Below, in pieces: positions 55,501 to 61,128 of a stretch of 64,000 nt of DNA (positions are counted from its first letter, which is position 1; every line of letters begins with the position of its first letter). Position numbers and translations under genes: made by a program. This DNA is from a virus. The stretch is taken from the IMG/VR virus record IMGVR_UViG_3300010354_000069, positions 1 through 64,000 of that record; one strand, given 5' to 3'. The notes beneath the pieces are model-generated. The model did not search any database, was not told the DNA's origin, and saw only the letters and a list, made by a program, of their open reading frames with translations.

Positions 55501-58153
55501 CTGCCATACCAGCGCCAAAACCCAGCAGCGACGCAATCTTCGCGGAAGTGCCCTGATGCTGGAAGACTTGCATTGGGTAGCCAATACCCAAAGAGAAGTA
55601 TCCTAGAGCTGAGCTTGTGACTTCACCCAGGCTCTGAGGCAAGAGATAGCTAGGAGTGAGATAGGAGACCTCTCTTTTGTAAGTCTTTCCTTCATTGATT
55701 ACACGCTCTGCTGCAATCTGGTCACTAAGAAGAAGAGGCTTACTAGCTAGCATGTCGCCAATAAAACCACTTATGACCGTAGTAGCCGCAAAAGCTCGTA
55801 CAGCATTGCGGATGCCAACACGCTCGGGACTTACAGTACTGTAGCCGTAAGCACTTGCCCTAGCATTTGCAAAATACTGGTTGGCCTTTCTGAAGGAGTT
55901 AGCAGCCTGACGAAACCTGCCAGAAACCAAATGTTTTACAGCAAGAGTATTCTCGACTTGTCCTGCTCTGACGTACACATCATCGTGTACTGTAATGTCT
56001 TCCACAAACAGATTCATTAGCGGGATCTTGGAGCTTAGCTTCGAGTACGCTTGTGTTACTTTACTCAAGCTCATTCGGGCTGTAAGTTCTACGGCATCCG
56101 GTTTAGCCATTCGCGCCGCTCTGAGGGAAGGCTCGTCAAGAGCTTCCATTACAGCGTTGTAGTATGGTCTAGCCTCCTTGAGCCCGGTAAGGCTTTCGAC
56201 CATAGGATAAACCGTGTGCTGGAAAGTAAACCTGGCGACGGACATGGAAAGCTGTTTGAGCTTGCCAAAAGCCGACATTGTCCCGCTTACACCGCTCGCA
56301 TACAGCTTGTATCCCACACTGTTTGAAGTAGCGGCATTTGCCATTACCTTTGCCTGATACTGACGCGCGCTTGAGACAATGTAGTCTTCAGCACTTGCAC
56401 TAATCGAGTGCAGAAAGTGCGTCGAGTAGTACAGCATAAGAAACGAGCCCAAATTGCTGCCGGCATCAACCAAGTAACGGGCCATCTCTGCGTAGGGCTC
56501 GGTTTTCATGCTGGGAGCTTGAGGGCTGTAACCACCTGAATAGAGGAATGATTCCAACCCGGTCATGTAGCGGTGGTGGTCTAAGTAACGACCGGCATTC
56601 ACGATGGCGCTACCAAGAAGCCCGCGATTACCGCGCTGCTCGACCATATAGCTGGCCTCGGCGCCGTAAACTTTACCCACGTAAGCTTTGAGCATGTAGC
56701 CCGCTGTAGGAGCTTGCATCAGGTAGTCAAGAGCCCGCACCTCAAGAGGCATGGTGCTGTAGTCCATGCGTTCACCTGTAGAACGCTCATAGTTGCTTGC
56801 GTACAAGTGCGACAGAATGCCACCGCGGTCGCGCTTAGGTGAGTAAGTAACTCGCCCGCCATACCCAATGACGTCGTAATCAGTGTTACGCCGAGTCTTG
56901 ACCATGTCCCCGTAAAACTGACTGGTCGCCATGTACATGGCAAAGTGCATGAAATTTGCGTCGTACAGAACACGTGGGTCAATCGTGTATTGCCAGCGCT
57001 GACCGGCGCCCGGTTTGGGCATATCCGCTGCTCTGGGCATCAGCGCGTCAACCATGAAGTCGTAACGCCTAGAACTGGGTGGCCTGACGCCGCGCACCGC
57101 TTTGGACCGATCAGGTCTTGCTGCGAACTTCTTGAACTCGCCGTCTTTAGCAATTAGCTCGTGCACGTACTCGGCGTAGCCAGCATCCTCAAGCTTGGTT
57201 GAAATCATCGTGGAGTAGCCCCTAGGGTTACCCATACTCATGCTTTTGGAAGCTCGGGCATCGCCAAGAAAACTGACGGCGTTCTTGCCGTGACCGACAG
57301 CCATCTGATTACGGTGAGAAGGGTTTCTGGTAATTGCCACTTCCAACGAGGGATACTTTTTGGAAGCTTCTGTAAGCTGTTCTATGACGCGGGCTTGGGT
57401 ATTGATGTCGCTGTCGGCTGTACCACCTATGAGTACGTGCGTGCGAGCACCCAAACGGCTTCTGTTGATGATCCTGTTGACGACACCCTCGTCGCTCAGT
57501 GTCGTGTAGGTAAGCGAGATGTCCTCAGTAGTTTCCAGTTGACGGTAGATCTCGTTGAAGTAAGTTGAGCGGTCACCCGCAGAGATGACCTTGAAGTGCT
57601 TGGTAGAAACCAGCGGCAGAGCCCTTTGCTCGCTTAGAGCTCTCTCATTCGCATAACCCGGAATTCCTGCACGAGTAGCAAGAAATTTCCACTCGCGGAT
57701 CATTTCTTTGTTGTCCGTCAAGTAGTACTCGTTCTGCTGCAGTTGTCTGCCCGTTCCAAATAACTTGGATCCTTTTAGGCGGCTGCTGGCTTTTTCACCC
57801 ATGCCGCTGGCTGTCATGTTAGCCGTGCCGCCGTAAACCCACTCGTGCCCCTGCTGGTCTACAAGGATACCTTGCTTGTAGTGGGTAAAGTCCTCGTTGG
57901 CTTTCATGTCCAACTCGATAACTTGCCCAGGGTACCTGCGTACGGCCTCTGCAGTATTTGCAGAGTTGCTGGAACGACCCCTAGGAGCTACGTATAGTTT
58001 GCGCTCACCAGGTCCGCTGAGAAAGCTCTGCAACGTCTTGGAATCAGGATCTACGTCAAACGAAGTTCGTACGAACGAACGAGCAGTAGCAGCAAGCCTG
58101 CTGTGGCTTTGCTGGTTTTCCTGCCCGTAGTGCAGTAACGAGCTGCGATCCAA
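40553..58153 (-). CDS. Giant multidomain virion-type polyvalent protein (5,866 aa)
   Basis: One unbroken frame of 17.6 kb starts at TTG 58153, immediately after the terminase stop, with AGAAGGAC upstream. Domains in order: PLD-like phosphodiesterase (1-330; HYK...D and GTAN motif at 91-112, second HKD degenerate near 280), then long helical, Ala/Gly-rich, partly membrane-like regions. A soluble lytic transglycosylase follows (catalytic Glu2599), then an M23 endopeptidase (His2821, Asp2825, HxH 2916-2918). A Gly/Ser/Pro linker (~3500-3590) leads to a duplicated membrane-hairpin / HExxH peptidase / membrane-hairpin / ART-fold array (3610-5300). A charged coiled coil (~5330-5490) and basic tail close the protein. 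It is probably packaged in the virion and delivered into the host. A tape-measure role is possible. Confidence 0.85.
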   Translation of the reverse strand: MDRSSLLHYGQENQQSHSRLAATARSFVRTSFDVDPDSKTLQSFLSGPGERKLYVAPRGRSSNSANTAEAVRRYPGQVIELDMKANEDFTHYKQGILVDQQGHEWVYGGTANMTASGMGEKASSRLKGSKLFGTGRQLQQNEYYLTDNKEMIREWKFLATRAGIPGYANERALSEQRALPLVSTKHFKVISAGDRSTYFNEIYRQLETTEDISLTYTTLSDEGVVNRIINRSRLGARTHVLIGGTADSDINTQARVIEQLTEASKKYPSLEVAITRNPSHRNQMAVGHGKNAVSFLGDARASKSMSMGNPRGYSTMISTKLEDAGYAEYVHELIAKDGEFKKFAARPDRSKAVRGVRPPSSRRYDFMVDALMPRAADMPKPGAGQRWQYTIDPRVLYDANFMHFAMYMATSQFYGDMVKTRRNTDYDVIGYGGRVTYSPKRDRGGILSHLYASNYERSTGERMDYSTMPLEVRALDYLMQAPTAGYMLKAYVGKVYGAEASYMVEQRGNRGLLGSAIVNAGRYLDHHRYMTGLESFLYSGGYSPQAPSMKTEPYAEMARYLVDAGSNLGSFLMLYYSTHFLHSISASAEDYIVSSARQYQAKVMANAATSNSVGYKLYASGVSGTMSAFGKLKQLSMSVARFTFQHTVYPMVESLTGLKEARPYYNAVMEALDEPSLRAARMAKPDAVELTARMSLSKVTQAYSKLSSKIPLMNLFVEDITVHDDVYVRAGQVENTLAVKHLVSGRFRQAANSFRKANQYFANARASAYGYSTVSPERVGIRNAVRAFAATTVISGFIGDMLASKPLLLSDQIAAERVINEGKTYKREVSYLTPSYLLPQSLGEVTSSALGYFSLGIGYPMQVFQHQGTSAKIASLLGFGAGMAVTRGRGFGTFLAGIVGGSVAGGLTELLSGRGFTSFRQANKMFNVPRNVVVTKADGTQEEVGALTFMYSQGFRQFNSVRGALKSVTEFIANTPTALYRNTVKMIQADRDNFSWKVVTQQQAAAMTASDRMRQLDNEGFRGQITGDPGAVQGTIQKTLDIFRNFSVTAYKSEINQMSIDGLRIGWMGGPALFLSAATQGGRTSYAISFITPLPLQGSGTMSMPFYRMEKRGYKQLEYWLRGVKESNNYFDRLLYDAVSNKENSASSFASKIALNIMSLGYKPSTLVEAVAQLNVGAAAIAGPTLTALAVGTTFALANLAAKKHYQARELLLTGVKPPASSLFERVTGYLKYGQDTRVSLDPLTNIGNILTSETTSGASGISARRVVGTLLRGPGVAMRALMRVVTLPVTAPVGVLTGTASKVLGGSFSSGFMAPVRAGQSLATIGLSLMVFEAGRIVYNLHQRNYEGTPGSYIQSQINRYKIDYNDPNTPLGAVTSTFNKFMESGFRVLVNANSGERKISDVQPIIISRPTDSFAIEMNPIVGKFPVTPKGLAQRINWSIRKVLSAFSSESVIQGPEIVAMQHGYAAAQQTERDEDTTGFTRIKGRFSMGFGNLFTVASNKIAAVRPQNPQNKVLGGTSLAMATYGDYTMLTGFAPARKPAFMGRMFSSESPVYNLSPGLKLALRNRQALARTALVAWPAEMNDYLGGEKAYVGGYSRLSKQAYYTHYAMGRYDTQNNLVQGVRPLIVNPLRTAPGMKPYDSYDVAALAKEYAGYANRFYEKAKEVELFKLPDGIDQEFLATLEQSPTYRGIMAYIEGHKAAQQAAGMPITEMEDDSDTFDTLPFGMNKKILRPLSRNSSPEEFLLNFSNSEVNSNQQTRIGAIWLGFALGTAAMFAGHGIAAARTLLTISRDPALRAAYNVTKNLKADDPLKGFDIRRLMRAVEVTSAGKVLDPLTLEYNPSDASVLRMPRPGGGFSMLGAANGEPFGEGILPRGSVISGRARALGYQQIARAVIETYGDIKALAETKDVTRTLGTIRRLEIILESFAGHGPGSPAPPPGWSPGKRYLTAMNELQGIRTRLTAGGDFAKEINLFERTVFGVFRDFDDVMGLKPVDMPGFLNRAGLRASTFVGSIRKTFTFWKLRSVGAHVPEPQLGGTPPPPPPAVGIHEVRAGSIGTADPSHHTASTAQEERIASKNIQSATRITRFSSFMTGLGYGFRATALLASLALLSKSLLDTTESYENSVTFGLYGIGLGAFALGGISGIMKIADKAIVRPMLLSGAYGAVSNIAIAADPTISREARQTFREEGASELWKTFVLGGTLLATKKTSELAAAGAIALGAAKGGRVAGFAGLLVGGLVGWASFSLSSAVGKSQYEEALTKEKEGKELNWGDRVNKFFIGGLIDSIGWVQEHADKVDALKQLNTGVSAIFRTFNVGAAGYLNQSADYLLSMTLNKEYKKVSDKPLKFAAGLLNYWADTFVNTQIKAGLLESGDAGETSFSARHALWRSYSPIFYGVASERAWMSTAAKLEIAEQVRFTKRGIGASLLTVVAPEVLQSFSNTGLMSSSNDNLLNMSFASMYMARPRTGGGNVSAKRAFKFAPVPSVDQIIMGELHRRALMYETAVLGGANAMYNYMFTGGWSGFEVRSRTSAAERAEGAVPGRRTILSTLAEVTGGPVRTGSAGPVPEKYSAFITEASKRSGEAESFIRSIMQAETGGDYNERMVSPKNARGLMQIVPEAHDPTGKLNLFDPRTSIVTGANILAQFRRELVKKLGRAPTDLEVAAAYNAGVTGFMRSLRPGGKLPLETQRYIKQVEYYKYINEHFGSLKGIENTTDLAAYISKNLKMPKAEARDVAQRVRTQMARGGQYLPYDDPETYNQVSHFLGYAPTRKQRAELLHTAILRSTPSLTGFPVATERGISYNVTSPYLRDRGTHLHQGVDIQFYDTKTGSTNVPVVAFVGGRVIEKGVKGGYGNVVIVRTELKVKGKPVDILYGHLADDAANEVGVSVGDILVRGQRIGIQGSTGHSTGPHVHYEVRAGGTVLDPMHTPTATPTGSTQVPTAAQIEEYLSKNKDAAHSLPGAYTKMWKSFGFAENIAKSAETLYNQEFTRRGALLPGSTEPLRITLNPNAYTDTGERNEKRNYQDINKNANEDGKHRYDEDDDNDTTYGTISGLISGAFTAFMVWRIWKKVRKPSSVLDVPKPEDHDAVKGVDSLVKSFNSTLEKLAAGPDSVASRILLEDSAGSVSLHLAGHTLAAETADRTISPLSVVGVVATGAKNPTTAVLVSPEFIEAYDNIRTYDETTGRKEILRTLELIRKKLERKLEKDTENFTPEDTARLHEVTEQISLIEEERTKDIGTDLNKINNSVIQALEHLLSSTFLLDKESGGILDFAKHRHTKDGKTFTSAAPSVETLVKASILRSAALNMRARVMRGASQLNFLRLPFGFGEDRTGLAEGRLQQGVAAMQHLAKVAEHINRRFDQDPDTGRKRINYGERRANLLARLASHQGSATDQLQFLAEALIEGTGLKEGVDRTAIVNQVTEELVQMFTDIVKFGSGGPVQAPRNVKPGRRRGRGLLAKTNKIGDRVTIGRKGSSQEVNIDVEKTTQDLVNRTLENIFFLVNTPSPRGTAPSGRNGQQSLPFGQGGTGSDGLSGGTGDSGELGGSQAGSRGTGELTSSRTSPLNPSTGNLTPPSFTGGLNPNVYGKKTGKLPLPPGILPKLSHLYYKVKSTALKLAKRSILPAITLGSIALLGAPAEAATRIAHHAASGGGLSVFATMVAGTLGAGLLFLVDRRLRVVANRKLSGPQALENAYNKELIALSSDPNFIDRQNLLRKAKTTLAQMFPGAATSGAQYLLTPEEAQRLHYTRLGSASGAYYTRYPRRDRGFIVLSHKAIKDLERSFNKQPKVLSASESDSYSTLLHELRHSASNTIATQYNPSVAKDYYMKKVRSAIKRAGLLGALVHAPSIVKAYYYGSKQNKLMLYALEEATVEIGSVEHLREFVGRLTGHTVSTAPLVATYKFQRMFTRALLSLTDITSDTLYVEEDRVKLLSEKIAEKFRLNRSQATRIRKVINNYAVNVFVPSSYSSRFSIRRPVGSYKQSLKALDRLHRSLSSIARRDLPSFEILNDSSMVTVIDAELEKARRERGQRTSGIFGLLVGTGLALAAGMPAEAATLPFGHHVTSLADNALLMSQLGFSAAGILGWEGVKKLFGGNNKNQPLSSVVPASEAEPTRTALDFTTLKKDISRQITNRTYYHGQTHAPSGIPEASLHGSWWGGRGYYMAETVGQALDYAGLTVNSAGKTVRALVTKAKKQFGIVQKVRLNPTAQFIDFAQPAEVYKTEVRTMLQHTFETMLLHVNDSEKTSSKFNAELLRLLNALDTPDNKHNVEYFYKSAVEFMTSRFTAAEGLPPNFNSEVAVHTALRDSIVSQGYAGVRNTIFNENGQLVLMDSKEARETTVYAVVPGKRIKRLGALNLANLSEYTVQLLRYRASSDIIASARKPHHLFTTTIDKSSVSVARGFTYVRSTLKALQPKLLEKARQSLKRGAKPLALGLLGVGLALAAGMPAEAATHFRIETVVEPDLSKITTHYPSLINTLVPYLKFAAAGVFGATATALTASLVLKPRQTIDFLKTISARSVASLRHFVDTAKQLTAMQFALYETAKAVRSTLPREQRRGILPLPVILLNDIGVTNMPFSWDGMHTPRGMMAYINVRNKYTPYLLDIARQSRNKLGVASFEYREKSLERLLTTLHILSHEVHHEYSPRRRALARFGFDYDIKGHYATAPELALEEAAVETRAINVMPELIRRLRINVNSTTSVFSAYPEQRTMYNFLRDAAGLTDEQIYFTDRRVDLIKNAILRKHAAGNITRDMDLRLDFYTKRLVQEFAPKQDSVEMDKAVELINIYKTKIAKVLNISETSLPEVIPAEYSRNIEPYSHVAASTADRVSRLAKRAAERKGILGGRSGRLMSIAFTGLGLVAAATMPAEASSGFGTLITPEHFATLATSLLATAPVLGRLAYQTYRDRLQRASSQPGAISSLIRFAQKEARMLRLMLKMRADTRAAEQRAKYEWRSLPKTESASNLLPHELLDMELRTAAPETSTLARDAHTTRSGVVDFTAEKQAISDRLTSRAYYHGQDYRPYGIPELDVSGTWAEGAGFYVTPSRNDATDYSGVRGIKPSGWGHYSSAHYVQTFGFKPGARIMDFRAAPEVYEQEWREIIKSMYREMGVQDPNGKLAEQTYLELRSNAERTLEEVRRRSEKPGITSFTIHELMSTGIRELFAGIAAELLVDKYNKPSMFDNGDALKHLGNTTIERDGRTYIVAREAAYRAASTGARDIYLFTDRLFARTIASLGYAGYSMLLGRGWRAVERNVDQLIVVNPDELVEKAVHRYLKAGRSLVAVVARLSKDIAASSINPVVSAQRSVTDEPVKTPQAFSYTKRTFVPADEESRLVLGRAVRDFRKNPTPRSLNSLDQETLANRQRELIAARKQRRAVESVAEARREEVRSRTEATRGERPLQTLIEREEEINRQKQLKQDIWARLGTAGKPLERLQEAEERIQRTVERKEEIRSRLDKTSRERPMARQEQAEARIRRDIYQQRLANTSIMKSYEFSQQLGNPLFMLAMSVKSWMDFEDQKAKLHKQGYEMPFEQEVFFKASTGLFAVQAALEGYGRMVPLVTKRFGATTWAPKLAAVASKAALPLMVVVESSKTFVEYREAGTDRVARERALGHGVAGLSTIGILGLASAAAGFVVKTALTGAAAGTLAGGVGALPGAIAGTFAGIGIVLANIWAYGKINEHLVKSVDAHIDAKYRVGKSAAELSVRSTKELARVSSTSKQALPGTVSSSGSIEVEAVVSDKYERNVLDDVIENVDEFIQNVFYGKEAPAKSKNATVVVDTKANHGGVKSGAKDVPTGSTKDHSQRRTSKVEVDPQGKKVVIHQEHAGKKGKDDTLDRDYHRQGRSGSRDIPSAARKRAN
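42870..47300 (-). repeat. Internal duplication within giant gene: two [TM-peptidase-TM-ART] units
   Basis: Four membrane-hairpin segments with the motif (A)(G)(M)PAEA(A/S) lie near residues 3642, 4056, 4453 and 4873. They alternate with HELRH (3808) and HEVHH (4643) peptidase-like domains and two YYHGQ ART-like domains (His4143, His5023). Peptidase copies share ALEEA-x-VE downstream; ART copies share GIPE, G-x-GYY/FY, A-x-DY and GYAG blocks. DNA at the second and third hairpins is also similar (GCATTCCAGCGGCTAG at both). This region is AT-richer than the rest of the gene. Confidence 0.7.
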
Positions 58154-60133
58154 CTACCAGTCCTTCTGCGTAATCCTTGTATTACGCATTGAACCAGTGT
58201 CGGTGTTGCTACTTCTGCGCGGATCAACCAGTTTTGCACGATCTGCTAGCTGACGCTCCTCAGCAAAGAGATCGTTGATAGCGCGTGCGGTGTGAATCTG
58301 TCCGGAAGTCCTGATATTGTTGGAGCCGGTTTCAAAATAGCGGAACCTACGCTCATCCTGAGAAATTCTGTAGACAACGCAAGCCAAGCAGTCTGACAGA
58401 TCTTTCGAGCCCTTTGGTTTGGGGTGGTCGATACGACGCCCATTCATCAATTTGATTTCAGACAGTTCCTTGTGGAGCTTGGCTGCAGCAGGACTTTGGT
58501 CAGGTGGTGGAATGCGTACGCGGTCCTGATCAATCCACTCGCGCAGTACTTGGTATATCTTGCGCTGCTCGGTCTGGCTAAAGCTGGACTTCCACAGCTC
58601 GGTCGAAATGCCGGCAGAGTAGATACGCTGAATCATCATTGCACTATTCCAATGGTCGAAAGTCAGCTTCTTCAGGTGGATGGACTTGGATAACTTGATA
58701 ATCTCGTCGCAGACGTTTTCGTAGTCTACCAGGTAGATGTCGCCTCGACCCTTATCCACCGGACGCCACTCCAGCACAGCATTTACCTGTACGATCACGT
58801 TGCCCGTCAGCGGGTCTACGACAGGATGTGCCGAGAGAAAACCAAAGCTGTCGTGCTTGAGACCAGGATCGCAGTGACCAAAGCTGAACATCGCACCTTT
58901 AACGACTTCCTGTGGAGCAATGACTTCAATAGACGAAAACTTTCGCGGGCCGTCTGGTCCTTGCTGTACCGAGATCTTTGGAATGTAGTCGACCTGCAAC
59001 GGGTACTTCGAAGCGCGAGCCAGTGCGTGCTTGTGGAAGAAATTCTCTTCCGACCCAGGTCGTACGCCCGCGTAGTCTCGCATTGCCTCAACACCGCGAG
59101 TCAGGTATTCGGCCTTGATGCTGGGATGTTCCTCCTTGAGCAGAGCAAACTCCGGGTTCATATCCCAAGTTGCCAACCTGAATGCCAGAATGTGACTAGC
59201 TTCACCCTCAGCGTTGATGAACAGTCTATCCGTCAGGTCGCCCTCGCACCAAGCAGAGCTGATGACAATCTTTTTTGAGCCGAAGCGGGACAGCGTCAGG
59301 GTACCCTTGCCGACGTTGGCATAGAGATCGACGCCAGATTGACCAGAGCCGCCTTCAATACCAAAGCGGTTAGCCTCGTCCATCGCAAAGATCATCAACG
59401 TACGACCGACCAATCCCGAGCTGTTGCTATGACCGGCCCAGATCGTGATGTTCTTGGAAGGGTACTGAATATCCAGCGTGTTGATGATCAGCTTGCCTTG
59501 CTGCCGCAAGCCCTGAAAGTAAGGTGCCTGCTCAAGTCGGCCCTTGATGTTGGCAAACAGAGTATCCTTGGACTGCACTTCAGTTGTAGCAAGAACCAGC
59601 AAGTGAATGGGTGATCCGGCCATCAGACCAAATTCCTTGGCGGGATCCGGGTGCTGAATCAACTTGAAGTACTCGTAAGCACAGACAACGGAGATGATTG
59701 CGGTCTTCGAGCTTCTCATCCCCGCCTCAAGGCTGAGTTCTTGGTAGTGCTGGCCCTCAACCCAAGTGGTCTTGCCCTCGATGGCCCAGTTTTGCAGAAT
59801 CTCGCGCTCGTCCCAGTAGTCAGTAGCCTTCTTGCCGTACTTGGCGAGCTTGCCCTGAACCTCTTCCGGCCGTCCTTTGAACAGCGAACCCCACGTACCA
59901 CGCTCCAGCGGTAGTTGGTAGAGTGCTTTAAGAATGGCTCGCTGGCTAGGCCACAGTTCAATCTCAAGGATATCCGTCGCAAACTCGACAATATCCATCT
60001 CGAGCTTGGCCCGCTGCATCCCTTCGGAGATCAGCTCCGAGAGCAGCAGGTCGCTGGCGTTTACTGGTTTGCGGTTGCCTGGTGGCACTTGATTAATCCG
60101 TAAGAACGCCTCTGTACTGGAACTTGGCAGCAC
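58154..60133 (-). CDS. terL: Terminase large subunit
   Basis: The packaging motor of the tailed phage, cutting and translocating DNA into the capsid. The N-terminal ATPase has a Walker A-like LEAGMRSSKTA (134-145) and Walker B LMIFAMDEAN (Asp252, Glu253). The C-terminal nuclease has HCDPGLKHDSFGF, LTFDHWN and a final Asp-containing segment. Start GTG 60133 overlaps the amidase gene by 41 bases; GTG 60088, just after the amidase stop, is an alternative. The giant gene starts directly after the stop. Sequence is distant from T4 and lambda types. Confidence 0.9.
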   Translation of the reverse strand: MLPSSSTEAFLRINQVPPGNRKPVNASDLLLSELISEGMQRAKLEMDIVEFATDILEIELWPSQRAILKALYQLPLERGTWGSLFKGRPEEVQGKLAKYGKKATDYWDEREILQNWAIEGKTTWVEGQHYQELSLEAGMRSSKTAIISVVCAYEYFKLIQHPDPAKEFGLMAGSPIHLLVLATTEVQSKDTLFANIKGRLEQAPYFQGLRQQGKLIINTLDIQYPSKNITIWAGHSNSSGLVGRTLMIFAMDEANRFGIEGGSGQSGVDLYANVGKGTLTLSRFGSKKIVISSAWCEGDLTDRLFINAEGEASHILAFRLATWDMNPEFALLKEEHPSIKAEYLTRGVEAMRDYAGVRPGSEENFFHKHALARASKYPLQVDYIPKISVQQGPDGPRKFSSIEVIAPQEVVKGAMFSFGHCDPGLKHDSFGFLSAHPVVDPLTGNVIVQVNAVLEWRPVDKGRGDIYLVDYENVCDEIIKLSKSIHLKKLTFDHWNSAMMIQRIYSAGISTELWKSSFSQTEQRKIYQVLREWIDQDRVRIPPPDQSPAAAKLHKELSEIKLMNGRRIDHPKPKGSKDLSDCLACVVYRISQDERRFRYFETGSNNIRTSGQIHTARAINDLFAEERQLADRAKLVDPRRSSNTDTGSMRNTRITQKDW

Positions 60134-60665
60134 CAGACTTCAGGGCGTTGTACTTGACTTCAAGGAGCGCCTTGAATTCCTTCCAGTAGATCTTGATGTC
60201 CTGCTTTTCACTGCGGCCAACCTCAATGTCTACGTGGTAGTGGTCGGTAACCGCTTCAAGCGGCAGCTTGTGCCAAGCAACAAACTCGGCAACAAACTGG
60301 GCAGCAACTTCCAACTGGGCCTTTGTAATAGGTGCCTCGCCAAGATTGCTGGGCACGGCATTACGCATGCCGCAGAGACTTATCCCTACAGTGCCCGTGT
60401 TGGCTTTGAACGCATGACGGCCCTTCTCGGTAAGCTTCAGCAGTTTGACTACGTGCGCTTTGTCCTTGAGTTTATCGTAGGGAACGCAGTAGTGATAAAC
60501 GTCGTGTACCATACGGTAGGAACCACCGGTCCAGTGCATGATGATACGCTTTATCTTGCCTAGCTTCATGCTGCGCTGATCATTTTCTACCTCAAGCACA
60601 ACGTTCAGGCCATCTACATCGTGGTTGCCGTCACTGTGCTCGTCGGAAAGGTCAATGTAACCCAT
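60093..60665 (-). CDS. N-acetylmuramoyl-L-alanine amidase (endolysin)
   Basis: Cleaves the amide bond between sugar and peptide in peptidoglycan. ATG 60665 lies just past the upstream stop, with GGGAGAC before it; the longer frame is rejected. The 190-residue protein has RIIMHWTGGSY (zinc His44), YHYCVPYD, a GTVGISLCGM strand, DHYHVDI (His142 or 144) and KQD (Asp156) in the order of amidase_2 (T7 lysozyme-like) enzymes. There is no signal peptide or cell-wall-binding domain. It may be the lysis enzyme or a virion-associated hydrolase, as it lies beside terL. Confidence 0.85.
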   Translation of the reverse strand: MGYIDLSDEHSDGNHDVDGLNVVLEVENDQRSMKLGKIKRIIMHWTGGSYRMVHDVYHYCVPYDKLKDKAHVVKLLKLTEKGRHAFKANTGTVGISLCGMRNAVPSNLGEAPITKAQLEVAAQFVAEFVAWHKLPLEAVTDHYHVDIEVGRSEKQDIKIYWKEFKALLEVKYNALKSGAAKFQYRGVLTD

Positions 60666-60666
60666 T

Positions 60667-61128
60667 TCAGATGTCTCCCGTAACTGCAGGATGCAGTACA
60701 ACTACCAAGTAGAGTGTTGGAAGTAGTGTATCAGAGCTGTACCCGATATAAAAGAAGTCGCCGTGCTTGAGCTGCTGTAGCCACAAATTATCGTAGATGT
60801 GCGCGCCAAAGGTCATAGGGCGCAGATGCGGTACTGTGAGGTCGTCGTCAGGGTTGTCCACAAAATCTACCGAGACCGTGTAAACGGGCGTGAAGGTCTT
60901 GTCGTAGACCGTGTAGCCTTCAATATCAACGTTGTTCAGTCTTACGTAAAAATTAGCGGGTTCTACTATAACCACACTGTGCGGGTGCGTGATCATCTTT
61001 TCAATCAGTTCAGGCTCAAGTGCAGCAAGACTCCTGATGCCCTGTGGAGCTTTGCGTATGATTGGATTCAGGACGTCTAGAAGCTCAGGATCGTGTAGGT
61101 ATACTTGAGTAATACCATTAATTTTCAT
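60667..61128 (-). CDS. Hypothetical structural protein (153 aa)
   Basis: ATG 61128 overlaps the preceding gene by four bases (ATGA). The protein is alpha/beta, lacking cysteines, with strands HSVVIVEPANFYVRL and YTVSVDFVDNP, and ends just before the amidase start. The tight position between a structural-type protein and the endolysin suggests a virion component. No domain recognised. Confidence 0.55.
   Translation of the reverse strand: MKINGITQVYLHDPELLDVLNPIIRKAPQGIRSLAALEPELIEKMITHPHSVVIVEPANFYVRLNNVDIEGYTVYDKTFTPVYTVSVDFVDNPDDDLTVPHLRPMTFGAHIYDNLWLQQLKHGDFFYIGYSSDTLLPTLYLVVVLHPAVTGDI

Noticed and set aside
41000-58000. Numerous rightward frames of 60-190 residues opposite the giant gene
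   Set aside because: All are antisense to one continuous frame with recognisable domains, and none has a plausible ribosome binding site or motif.
40553-58153. Giant protein as an N4-type virion RNA polymerase
   Set aside because: Its size suggested this, but I saw no T7-like RNA polymerase motifs. The visible domains are PLD, SLT, M23, peptidase and ART types.
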